Source: DATAWZ01 sp036266975 (GTDB lineage Bacteria > Actinomycetota > Thermoleophilia > Solirubrobacterales > Solirubrobacteraceae). Taken from it: a stretch of DNA of 10,546 nucleotides. Under the pieces are notes generated by a model, which saw nothing but the letters and a program-made list of their open reading frames with translations, was not told the origin of the DNA and searched no databases. This document shows positions 1-5,642 of the stretch, in pieces; the first letter of the stretch is position 1; each line of letters opens with the position of its first letter. Location of the stretch: contig DATAWZ010000243.1 in assembly GCA_036266975.1 (NCBI GenBank), forward strand, positions 1-10,546. Reading direction: 5' to 3'. The translations under genes and the position numbers were made by a program.

Positions 1-83
1 CGACCGCCCGGGAGAGCCTCATGCGGTGGAGTCTGAATCACGTGCTCAAGGCAACAGTTCGGGGTGCCCGAGACTCTCGCGTC

Positions 84-196
84 TCACTGATATCCGGGCT
101 CAACGGCACCAAGCAGAGCCGACGTCGACCGGGCGGCCGACCGCATTTTCATCGGTTCCGGGCGGGCCCCGCAAGGGGCGCATGAATCACTGATAT
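84..196. repeat. Short direct repeats TCACTGATAT and TGAATCAC
   Basis: TCACTGATAT occurs at 84-93 and again at 187-196. TGAATCAC occurs at 34-41 and 183-190, so bases 183-196 fuse both words. They are AT-rich words in otherwise GC-rich DNA. They could be regulator half-sites upstream of the GerW-like gene or relics of a mobile element end. Function is unknown. Confidence 0.45.
166..179. other. Small hairpin, GCCCC-GCAA-GGGGC
   Basis: A perfect 5-bp GC stem closed by a GNRA-type GCAA tetraloop. No T-run follows, so a classic intrinsic terminator is not shown. It may be part of a folded RNA or may terminate transcription entering from the left. Confidence 0.35.
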
Positions 197-217
197 GAGC
201 GCTCGCGCGCTCGCGCC

Positions 218-275
218 GGAGGCGATGCGCGTGGCGTGCGGCGGTCGGTCAGTCCGCCGCGTCGCGGCGCGATGA
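218..275 (+). promoter_or_regulatory. Strong ribosome site with a 15- to 16-codon leader frame
   Basis: GGAGG (218-222) has its best spacing (8 nt) to GTG 231, which is not in the GerW frame. That frame (also containing ATG 225) runs to a TGA at 273-275 that overlaps the in-frame ATG 272 of the GerW-like gene in an ATGA arrangement. This could be a translated leader coupled to the gene. The simpler reading is that GGAGG serves GTG 236 at long spacing. Confidence 0.3.
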
Positions 276-712
276 GCAAGCCCGCGCGCGGGCGCGGCGC
301 GTCGACCGCAGTGACGCTGCGCCGACTCTCGGCGCGGCTGAGCGGCGCCCGCCTGTGCTACGGCAAGCCGGTGCGGGCCGGCGATCACACGATCATCCCG
401 GTGGCCAGCGTGCGCGTGGCGGGCGGGGGCGGCTTCGGGCGCGCCGGCGGCGGGGAGCGCGGCGACGGCGACGGCGGCGGGGGCGGCGGCGCGCTGGCGG
501 CCACGCCGGTCGGCTTCATCGACGTCGGGCCCGAGGGCGCCCGCTATCAGCGCATCGACGGCGGCTCCGCGGCGCTGCGCCGTGCGGCGGCGTCGGCGGT
601 CCTGCTCGTCGTGGCCCGCAGCGCCCTGCGCCGCGGCGCGCGCCGCGGGCTGCGGCGGGCGGTGCTCGATCCGGCTCAGCCGGGCCAGCCTCGGCTGCAG
701 CGTGGCCGCTGA
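236..712 (+). CDS. GerW/YtfJ-family (sporulation-type) protein
   Basis: A 158-residue protein with the GerW/YtfJ pattern: a conserved stretch near residues 38-58 (CYGKPVRAGDHTIIPVASV), a long Gly-rich segment (~62-85) broken by charged residues, then ALAATPVGFIDV (~86-97) and a short C-terminal tail with an Ala/Val/Leu-rich helix (~113-124) and many arginines. The founding member, B. subtilis YtfJ/GerW, is a forespore protein needed for normal germination. Relatives also occur in non-sporulating actinobacteria, where their role is unknown. The start is unsettled: GTG 236 lies 13 nt from a GGAGG at 218-222, while ATG 272 gives 146 residues with no ribosome site but overlaps a tiny upstream frame as ATGA. 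No sporulation neighbour is visible. Family call fairly sure; role here unknown. Confidence 0.72.
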   Translation: MRRSVSPPRRGAMSKPARGRGASTAVTLRRLSARLSGARLCYGKPVRAGDHTIIPVASVRVAGGGGFGRAGGGERGDGDGGGGGGALAATPVGFIDVGPEGARYQRIDGGSAALRRAAASAVLLVVARSALRRGARRGLRRAVLDPAQPGQPRLQRGR

Positions 713-885
713 GCCGCCTGTCCGCTGCTCCCACACGATCCGCGGCCTGAGACCGGAGAAGTTGCCCCGGTGCGGCTTGCGCTGCTGCGCCGTGAACAGC
801 CGCTGCTCACGGACGAGCCGCTGAACTCCTCGCGGGCCCGGCGCGCTTGAGCGCTCCCGGAACGGCATAGTTGGGGCGGTCCACC

Positions 886-892
886 AAGGAGG
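886..892 (+). promoter_or_regulatory. Ribosome binding site of the Mop gene
   Basis: AAGGAGG lies 6 nt before ATG 899. It is the best Shine-Dalgarno match in the window and fixes this start. A possible -10-like CATAGT sits at 866-871 and a TTGAGC at 847-852, but their spacing is too short for a convincing promoter. Confidence 0.75.
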
Positions 893-898
893 CACACG

Positions 899-1108
899 AT
901 GAAGCTCAGCGCCCGCAATCAGATCCCCGCCCGCGTCACCGCGATCAACCACGGCGAGGCGATCGCCAACGTCGAGCTCGACGCCGGCGGCGTCCGTCTC
1001 GTCGCCTCGGTCACCGTCGAGGCCGTGCGCGAGCTCGGCCTGAAGCCGGGCGACGCGGTCACCGCGATCATCAAGGCGTCGGACGTCATCCTCGCCACCG
1101 AGGCCTGA
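899..1108 (+). CDS. Molbindin-like TOBE/Mop-domain protein
   Basis: This 69-residue protein is a single Mop/TOBE domain: MKLSARNQ at the start, INHGEAIANVELD in the middle and LGLKPGDAVTAIIKASDVILA at the end, the typical Mop signature. Stand-alone molbindins assemble into oligomers that bind molybdate or tungstate in the cytoplasm and are thought to store or buffer the oxyanion. The length matches single-domain members and the start is set by a strong AAGGAGG. No molybdate transporter (modABC), ModE or cofactor gene lies nearby, so it is an orphan here. It converges on bioA with a 33-nt gap holding a GC hairpin. Family call is confident; ligand is inferred from the family. Confidence 0.88.
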   Translation: MKLSARNQIPARVTAINHGEAIANVELDAGGVRLVASVTVEAVRELGLKPGDAVTAIIKASDVILATEA

Positions 1109-1130
1109 TCGACCCCGGCGCGAGCCCGAC

Positions 1131-1160
1131 GCTGGCCGCGCTCAGGCCGCCGCGGCCAGC
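1131..1160. terminator. GC hairpin between the Mop gene and bioA
   Basis: A perfect 10-bp inverted repeat (GCTGGCCGCG at 1131-1140, CGCGGCCAGC at 1151-1160) encloses a 10-nt loop that contains the bioA stop codon. It lies between convergent genes and could stop transcription from both sides. There is no T-run, so it would be an L-shaped or Rho-assisted terminator as often proposed for high-GC actinobacteria. Confidence 0.5.
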
Positions 1161-2461
1161 GGCGTGTTCAGCGCGCCGGCCGCGGTGATCGCCTCGGCGG
1201 TCACCTCGACCAGCCGGCGCAGCGTCGACTCGGCGATCGCCAGCGGCGGCATGAGCACGACCACATCACCCAAGGGGCGGATGATCGCGCCGCGCTCGCG
1301 CGCGGCGAGCGTGACCTGGTGGCCCATGCGCTCGGCGGGATCGAACCCCTCGAGCTCGATGCCGCACATCATCCCGCGGGTGCGGACCTCGCGCACGCTC
1401 GGCAGCGGCGCCACGAGCTCGTCCAGCCACTCGTGCAGCCGCTCGATCTTCCCCTGCAGCCGCTCGATCGTGCGCTCCTGCTCGAAGACCTCGAGCGTGG
1501 CGAGCGCCGCCGCGCAGGCGAGCGGGTTGCCGGTGTAGGTGTGACCGTGAAAGAAGGACCGCAGCTCCTCGGGCTGGCCGAGGAAGCCCTCGTAGATCTC
1601 CTCGCGCGCGAGGGTGGCCGCGAGCGGCAGGTAGCCGCCGGTGAGTCCCTTGGCCACGCACATCAGGTCCGGCGTGACCCCCTCGTGCTCGCAGGCGAAC
1701 ATCCGCCCGGTGCGGCCGAAGCCGACCGCCACCTCGTCGCAGATCAGCGGCACCCCGAACCGGTCGCACAGCTTGCGCACGCTTCGCAGGTAACCCGGCG
1801 GGTGCACGATCATGCCGGCGGCACCCTGGACGAGCGGCTCGACGATCACCGCGACCGTGCGCTCGTGGTGGCGCTCGAGCACCGCCTGCATCGAGGCCGC
1901 GTCGCCCGGCTCGGCCTCGAAGGTCTCGAACAGCAGCGGTCGGTAGCAGGCGTGGAAGGTGTCGATGCCGCCGACCGAGACGGACCCGATCGTGTCGCCG
2001 TGGTAGGCGTCGCGCAGGCGCACGTAGCCGGTGCGCTGCGGCTCGCTCTCGGCGCCCCGCCGCTGGGCCCACCACTGGTAGGCCATCTTCAGCGCGACCT
2101 CGACGGCGGTCGAGCCGTTGTCCGAATAGAAGACCCGGGTCAGGCCGCTCGGCGCGAGCGCGAGCAGCCGCTCGGCGAGCAGGATCGCCGGCGGGTGCGT
2201 GAGGCCGAGCATCGTCGAGTGGGCCATCCGGTCGAGCTGCTCGCGCACCGCGCGGTCGATGTGGGGGTGCCGGTGGCCGTGCACGTTGCACCACAGCGAG
2301 GACACGCCGTCGATGTAGGGGCGCCCGTCGGCGTCGTAGAGCGTCGTGCCCTCGGCGCGGGTGATGACGACGCGCTTGTCCTCCTCGCGCCAGCCCTGCT
2401 GCTGGGTGAAGGGGTGCCAGAGGACCTGCCGGTCGAGCTCGAGGAGGGAGATGCTGTCCAT
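1142..2461 (-). CDS. bioA: Adenosylmethionine/lysine-8-amino-7-oxononanoate aminotransferase
   Basis: This 439-residue class III PLP aminotransferase makes 7,8-diaminononanoate from 8-amino-7-oxononanoate in biotin synthesis. Visible landmarks: LWHPFTQ (14-20), FYSDNGSTAVEVALKM (111-126) for cofactor phosphate binding, AYHGDTIGS (152-160), CDEVAVGFGRTG (241-252) with the PLP-contacting Asp242, Lys271 in VAKGLTGG as the Schiff-base lysine, and HGHTYTGNPL near the C-terminal third. Several stretches (HPFTQ, AHSTMLGLTH, LTRVFYSD) read closer to the B. subtilis enzyme, which uses lysine as amino donor, than to SAM-using E. coli BioA. ATG 2461 is chosen because family homology begins there and a TACGGT hexamer sits 7 nt upstream, fitting a leaderless message; the frame stays open to 2557 without family sequence. 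No other bio gene is in the window. Confidence 0.93.
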   Translation of the reverse strand: MDSISLLELDRQVLWHPFTQQQGWREEDKRVVITRAEGTTLYDADGRPYIDGVSSLWCNVHGHRHPHIDRAVREQLDRMAHSTMLGLTHPPAILLAERLLALAPSGLTRVFYSDNGSTAVEVALKMAYQWWAQRRGAESEPQRTGYVRLRDAYHGDTIGSVSVGGIDTFHACYRPLLFETFEAEPGDAASMQAVLERHHERTVAVIVEPLVQGAAGMIVHPPGYLRSVRKLCDRFGVPLICDEVAVGFGRTGRMFACEHEGVTPDLMCVAKGLTGGYLPLAATLAREEIYEGFLGQPEELRSFFHGHTYTGNPLACAAALATLEVFEQERTIERLQGKIERLHEWLDELVAPLPSVREVRTRGMMCGIELEGFDPAERMGHQVTLAARERGAIIRPLGDVVVLMPPLAIAESTLRRLVEVTAEAITAAGALNTPLAAAA

Positions 2462-2468
2462 GCGCCTG

Positions 2469-2474
2469 ACCGTA
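2469..2474 (-). promoter_or_regulatory. Candidate -10 element of bioA (TACGGT)
   Basis: On the minus strand TACGGT (form TANNNT) is followed by exactly 7 nt and then the bioA ATG. This is the arrangement described for leaderless genes in actinobacteria and Deinococcus. No good Shine-Dalgarno is present. Inference from motif and spacing only. Confidence 0.45.
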
Positions 2475-2486
2475 CCGGTGCCCTCG

Positions 2487-2498
2487 GTCGGAACCGAC
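2487..2498. promoter_or_regulatory. Inverted repeat GTCGG-AA-CCGAC upstream of bioA
   Basis: A perfect 12-bp dyad whose centre is about 31 bp before the bioA start. If bioA is leaderless it would cover the -35 zone, as expected for a repressor operator. It does not resemble the BirA operators I know. Chance occurrence in GC-rich DNA is possible. Confidence 0.3.
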
Positions 2499-2538
2499 GT
2501 GCGCCCCGCGGCCTGCGCGGGGCGGCCCGGCGCCCGAA

Positions 2539-2555
2539 CGGTCAGAATTGTGACC
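2539..2555. promoter_or_regulatory. Candidate Crp/Fnr-type operator, site A (GGTCA-N6-TGACC)
   Basis: The dyad GGTCAGAATTGTGACC (2540-2555) lies in the 152-nt gap between divergent bioA and the first regulator gene. Relative to the ideal GGTCACA-N2-TGTGACC it has one mismatch. Its pentamer spacing of 6 nt equals that of Crp-type sites and its geometry resembles the PrfA box. A nearly identical dyad occurs at 5583-5600. Its place suggests autoregulation of the tandem regulators and perhaps control of bioA. Confidence 0.6.
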
Positions 2556-2569
2556 ATGCCGTCTGAGCG

Positions 2570-2605
2570 TTGACGACGCTGTGATGCGATCGTCGCGTGC
2601 GGAGG
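2570..2605 (+). promoter_or_regulatory. Candidate promoter elements and ribosome site of the first regulator
   Basis: TTGACG at 2570-2575 is a good -35 match and sits inside a small dyad AGCGT-N5-ACGCT (2566-2580). No clear -10 follows at 17 nt. An alternative weak -10, TGCGAT (2585-2590), is centred 40 bp from operator site A. GGAGG at 2601-2605 is 8 nt before ATG 2614 and decides that start over GTG 2581 and ATG 2584. Confidence 0.4.
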
Positions 2606-2613
2606 CTTTGCCG

Positions 2614-3507
2614 ATGAGCCGGAACACCTTCTCCTTCACCGAGCACGCGCAGGTCCTACTCGAGGATCCCGACCTCGCCCAAGCGGTCCCCTCGGCGCGG
2701 CGCTCGGAGGCGATCCGCGAGTGCACGGCCGAGGTGCTCACACTGCACCCCGGCGAATGGCCGTCTGCCGCGCTGCCCGCGGCGGGTACCGTCACGCTCG
2801 TGCTCGAGGGGCTGCTGCTGCGCCGAGTCGGGGCGGGTGGGTGCTTTGGCGCCGAGCTGCTCGGTTCGGGCGATCTGCTCCAGCCCTGGCGCGGCGCCCA
2901 CCCCGCGGACGCGCTCGCGACGAGCACGGGTTGGCGGGTGCTGGAGCCGACCCGCCTGGCCCTGCTCGGTCCGACGTTCACCCGGCGCCTGGCCCGCTAC
3001 CCGCAGCTCACCGGCGCCCTCGTTGGTCGCGCGCTGGACCGCTCCCGCCAGCTGGCGATCAACATGGCGATCGTCCACCAGCCGCGGGTCGACACCCGCC
3101 TGCACATGCTGCTCTGGCAGCTCGCCGGTCGCTGGGGTCGGGTGCGACCGGACGGCGTGGTCGTCCCCCTGCGCCTGACCCATTCGCTCCTGGCCGAGCT
3201 CGTGGCCGCACGGCGGCCCACGGTCTCACGCGCGCTCGCGCTGCTCGCGGAGGGCCGCCGCGCCCTGCCGATCGAGGGCGGCTGGCTGCTGTGCGGAGTG
3301 CCGCCGGGCGAGCTGCTCGCCCTCGCGCCGGTCGCCGCGAGAGCGCAGCCCCGCGGCGAGGAGCCAGCGGCGCCGGCTGGGCGCACCGAGCACGGGGACG
3401 GCGCACGGCAGGCCCACCGTCGACCGCCACTCGCAGATCGACGGCCGGAGCGGCCAGCGGCCAACGCATACGCCAGCGGCGGTGAGCGAGCTGTCCGTTC
3501 GCGCTGA
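2614..3507 (+). CDS. Crp/Fnr-type transcription regulator, first of tandem pair
   Basis: This 297-residue regulator has an N-terminal sensor region (~15-120; VLEGLLLRRVGAGGCFGAELLGSGDLLQPW is the beta-roll-like stretch), a linking dimer helix (~128-160) and a winged helix-turn-helix (~188-228) with recognition segment VAARRPTVSRAL. The cAMP-pocket residues of E. coli Crp (FGE...RxS/A) are not recognisable, so the signal is unlikely to be simple cAMP. The region from residue ~243 to the end is a ~55-residue Arg/Pro/Ala-rich tail without structure, absent from its paralogue, that overlaps the next gene by 26 nt. ATG 2614 is chosen for its GGAGG. Both regulators align through nearly their whole length, indicating tandem duplication. 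Candidate operator site A lies upstream. Family sure; signal unknown. Confidence 0.85.
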   Translation: MSRNTFSFTEHAQVLLEDPDLAQAVPSARRSEAIRECTAEVLTLHPGEWPSAALPAAGTVTLVLEGLLLRRVGAGGCFGAELLGSGDLLQPWRGAHPADALATSTGWRVLEPTRLALLGPTFTRRLARYPQLTGALVGRALDRSRQLAINMAIVHQPRVDTRLHMLLWQLAGRWGRVRPDGVVVPLRLTHSLLAELVAARRPTVSRALALLAEGRRALPIEGGWLLCGVPPGELLALAPVAARAQPRGEEPAAPAGRTEHGDGARQAHRRPPLADRRPERPAANAYASGGERAVRSR

Positions 3508-4249
3508 TGCCGTCGGGCGGTGCCGTGTGCTGGAGGAAGATCCGGATCTGGCGGAGGCGCTCCCGGCGGCGCTGAGGGCCGGGGCGGTCGCGGACTGCCT
3601 CGCCAAGACCGTGTCAATCGCGGAGGGGAACTGGCGGAGCACCGACGTCCGGCTGGAGCACGACGCGATCGGTTTGCTCGTCTTGAACGGGCTGCTCATC
3701 CGGCGCGTGGGGATCGACGGTCGGTTCGGTGCCGAGTTGCTCGGTGCGGGCGACCTTCTGCGGCCCTGGCACGGCGAGGACGAAGCGCCGGCTCTCTTGG
3801 CGACGACCGGCTGGCGGGTCCTCGAGCCCACGCGCGTTGCTCTCCTCGACCGGGCCTTCTCCTGGACATTGTCGCGGTACCCGCAGATCGCCGGCGGCCT
3901 GGTCGAGCGGGCCCTCGTCCGGGCCCGTAACCTGGCCGTCGGCATGGCGATCGTCCACCAGCCACGCGTCGAGGTTCGGCTGCGGATGTTGTTCTGGCAC
4001 ATGGCGAGTCGGTGGGGTCACGTGCGCGCCGACGGCGTTGTCCTGCGCCACCGGCTGACGCACGCCGTGCTGGCCGACATGGTCGCCGCGCGTCGTCCGA
4101 CGGTGAGCACTGCGATGGCCGAGCTCGCGCGAGCGGGCCTCGTGTCCGCCACCGACGAGGGGTGGCTCCTGCGCGGCGAGCCGCCCGGCGAGCTGCGCGA
4201 TGTCGAGCCCAACGAGGCGGGTCCAGCGGAGACGCGACCGGCGTCGTGA
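3482..4249 (+). CDS. Crp/Fnr-type transcription regulator, second of tandem pair
   Basis: A 255-residue paralogue of the upstream regulator. Shared blocks include EDPDLAEALP (~19-28), FGAELLGAGDLLRPW (~82-96), TGWRVLEPTR (~109-118), MAIVHQPRVE (~155-164) and the helix-turn-helix block RLTHAVLADMVAARRPTVSTAM (~191-212), ending with GWLLRGEPPGEL. The recognition helix VAARRPTVS is identical to that of its neighbour, so both should read the same DNA site. Canonical cAMP-binding residues are missing, and there is no Cys cluster for an Fnr-like iron-sulphur centre. The GTG start overlaps the previous gene by 26 nt and has no clear ribosome site, which suggests translational coupling; a second in-frame GTG 15 codons later is possible. 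It converges on the MFS gene with a 7-nt gap. Confidence 0.85.
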   Translation: MSELSVRADAVGRCRVLEEDPDLAEALPAALRAGAVADCLAKTVSIAEGNWRSTDVRLEHDAIGLLVLNGLLIRRVGIDGRFGAELLGAGDLLRPWHGEDEAPALLATTGWRVLEPTRVALLDRAFSWTLSRYPQIAGGLVERALVRARNLAVGMAIVHQPRVEVRLRMLFWHMASRWGHVRADGVVLRHRLTHAVLADMVAARRPTVSTAMAELARAGLVSATDEGWLLRGEPPGELRDVEPNEAGPAETRPAS

Positions 4250-4280
4250 GTCAGCGTCACGAAGGCGTCAGCTCGCCTTC
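4244..4280. terminator. Double hairpin at the regulator/MFS convergent junction
   Basis: Two adjoining perfect inverted repeats. TCGTGA (4244-4249) pairs with TCACGA (4257-4262), so the stop codons of both genes form opposite arms. GAAGGCG (4261-4267) pairs with CGCCTTC (4274-4280) over a 6-nt loop; the two stems share two bases and so exclude each other. Likely bidirectional termination, though no T-run is present. Confidence 0.5.
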
Positions 4281-5570
4281 AGATGACGTCGCGCGAATCC
4301 CCAGGTTCCCCGATGGGAGTCGCAGCGATGCCGGAAGGCCGAGGATCAGACACACGGCCGCGGCGGCGAGCAGCTCGTGGTGCACCGCGTGCGTGCTGAC
4401 CCCGTGGGCGAGCGCCACCCCGGCGAGGCCCGTGCCGATGCCAGCGCCGAGCATGCGGCCGATCGACAGCAGCGCAGAGGTTCGCCCGTGAGCGCTCGCG
4501 CCGGTGGCGTTCAGCGCCGCTCTGGACGGAGGCGCGAACAGCAGGCCGAGCCCGAGGCCGAGAGGCACCAGCGGACCGAGCGTGGCGACGTCGTGCAGCG
4601 GGACCCCGGGGATCCCGAGCACGGCGAGACCCACGCCCGCGAGCATGAAGCCGATCAGCGCGGTGACCGCCTCTCCCCGGCGGTCGACCATACGACCCGC
4701 GCAGGGAGCGGCAAGGGCGACGAGCACCGCGATCACGACCAGCACGGCGCCGGCCGCGAGTGCCGAGTAGCCCGCGACACGCTGCAAGTACTGCTCGGCG
4801 AGGTAGAACGAGCCGATCATCACGGCGAACGTCAACGCCGTGATCGCCGCCGCGCTTCGCACGACCGGGTTCGAGAGGATCCCCGACCCGCGAGCCCGGT
4901 CGCCGCGCACCCCGGACGGCAGCATCCGGATGAGCAGGACGCTGACCGCGAGCGTCGCCGGCACGAGCACCCACCAGTCCGCGCGCCAGCCGAAGGCGAC
5001 GGTGAGGAGCCCGCCGAGCAACGGCCCGAGGACGTTTGCCGCGCCTGCGCTCGCCCCCCACAGCCCCAGCGCGCTGCCGCGTCGCTCGGGCGGAAACAGG
5101 CTGACGGCGCCAGCGAGCGCGGCCGGGCTGACGAATCCCGCGCCGGCGCCCTGCACTACGCGCGCCGCCAGCAGCACCCCGAAATCGCCCGCGAGCGCGC
5201 CGACGGCGGCGGCCAGGCCGAAGACGGCAAGGCCGCCGAGGGCCACCCGCCGTGATCCGACGCGATCGACGAGCACCCCGCCCGGGATCAGCGCGAGCGC
5301 GTAGGCAGCGAAGTAGGCGCTCAGCAGGGCCGAGGTCGCGGCACCGCTCACGTGCAGGCCGCGACCCACCGAGGGCAGCGCCACGGCGATCAGCGTGCCG
5401 TCGAGTTGCAACAGGGCCGCCGCGGCGGTGCATGCCGCCAACCGCGTCCAGGCCGCGCGCGGGACGTTCGGCGAAGACCGGGCCTGAGGGCGCTCGCCGC
5501 GCGCAGCCGGCACGGGCCAAGAGGTCGGGGCGGACACGACCCGACGCACGCTAGGCCGGTCGGCCCGCAT
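4257..5570 (-). CDS. MFS transporter, drug:proton antiporter (DHA2-like)
   Basis: Up to 437 residues with about 12 hydrophobic membrane segments. Visible MFS hallmarks are QLDGTLIAVALPSV in the first membrane segment (~55-68, motif D1 of drug exporters), motif A GVLVDRVGSRR (~98-108), VVQGAGAGFVSPA (~138-150, motif B-like Arg/Gly region) and GAANVLGPLLGG (~177-188, motif C of antiporters). A weaker motif A repeat, GRMVDRRGE (~292-300), marks the second half. Substrate cannot be read from sequence. The gene is divergent from an oxidase-assembly operon and shares a central dyad with it, so metal or metabolite transport linked to respiration is possible; no MxxM copper-importer motif like CcoA is present. 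Start uncertain: ATG 5570 is the longest form, but a TAGCGT hexamer at 5548-5553 would instead favour GTG 5537 (426 residues). Confidence 0.88.
   Translation of the reverse strand: MRADRPSVRRVVSAPTSWPVPAARGERPQARSSPNVPRAAWTRLAACTAAAALLQLDGTLIAVALPSVGRGLHVSGAATSALLSAYFAAYALALIPGGVLVDRVGSRRVALGGLAVFGLAAAVGALAGDFGVLLAARVVQGAGAGFVSPAALAGAVSLFPPERRGSALGLWGASAGAANVLGPLLGGLLTVAFGWRADWWVLVPATLAVSVLLIRMLPSGVRGDRARGSGILSNPVVRSAAAITALTFAVMIGSFYLAEQYLQRVAGYSALAAGAVLVVIAVLVALAAPCAGRMVDRRGEAVTALIGFMLAGVGLAVLGIPGVPLHDVATLGPLVPLGLGLGLLFAPPSRAALNATGASAHGRTSALLSIGRMLGAGIGTGLAGVALAHGVSTHAVHHELLAAAAVCLILGLPASLRLPSGNLGIRATSSEGELTPS
5548..5553 (-). promoter_or_regulatory. Candidate -10 element of the MFS gene (TAGCGT)
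   Basis: Minus-strand TAGCGT is followed by 10 nt and an in-frame GTG at 5537. Its centre (5550.5) is 41 bp from the centre of the dyad at 5583-5600, exactly mirroring the same hexamer on the other strand. If real, the translated start is 5537 rather than 5570. Confidence 0.45.
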
Positions 5571-5582
5571 GTCCGTGCTCGT

Positions 5583-5600
5583 CGGTCACAGCTGTGACCG
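5583..5600. promoter_or_regulatory. Candidate Crp/Fnr-type operator, site B (perfect 18-bp palindrome)
   Basis: CGGTCACAGCTGTGACCG is a perfect 18-bp palindrome between the divergent MFS and SCO-TlpA genes. It contains GGTCA-N6-TGACC and matches site A at 14 of 17 aligned positions. I found no third copy of the full pattern in the window. Its centre is equidistant (41 bp) from TAGCGT hexamers on both strands, which would place it near -51 of both transcripts. Confidence 0.7.
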
Positions 5601-5629
5601 CGCTGCTCAGGTTCAAAGCGCAGGATCTC

Positions 5630-5635
5630 TAGCGT
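5630..5635 (+). promoter_or_regulatory. Candidate -10 element of the SCO-TlpA operon (TAGCGT)
   Basis: TAGCGT is followed by exactly 7 nt and GTG 5643, matching the spacing seen at bioA and suggesting a leaderless transcript. No -35-like hexamer lies at the usual 16-18 nt distance, as expected for an activator-dependent promoter. Motif evidence only. Confidence 0.5.
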
Positions 5636-5642
5636 CAGCCGC

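Larger units (their letters stand above)
1..235. other. Leading region without a recognised gene
   Basis: The first ~200 bases are clearly less GC-rich (about 60% by eye) than the rest of the window. Two forward frames stay open from the window edge, one to a stop at 182-184 and one to 191-193, but neither translation resembles a family I know, and having both open argues against either being a clean gene end. Visible structure: a short inverted repeat GAGAC-N6-GTCTC (70-85), a GNRA-loop hairpin (166-179), two short direct repeats and a tandem 8-mer (GCGCTCGC at 199-206 and 207-214). It could be the tail of an upstream gene, a mobile-element end or an RNA-bearing spacer. Confidence 0.4.

Noticed and set aside
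149..952. A 267-codon minus-strand frame opposite the GerW-like gene
   Set aside because: Low-complexity Arg/Ala-rich translation crossing both a real gene and two spacers; no family match.
2462..2557. N-terminal extension of bioA to 2557
   Set aside because: The extra 32 residues do not resemble the family, would run across the operator dyad, and the ATG at 2461 matches the usual N-terminus.
1319..2566. A 415-codon plus-strand frame opposite bioA
   Set aside because: Antisense shadow of a well-conserved aminotransferase; no recognisable domain or ribosome site.
5584..5599. Classical Crp site (TGTGA-N6-TCACA)
   Set aside because: The TCACA and TGTGA words are in reversed order with a 2-nt gap, so it is not a standard cAMP-Crp site although half-site spacing fits the wider family.
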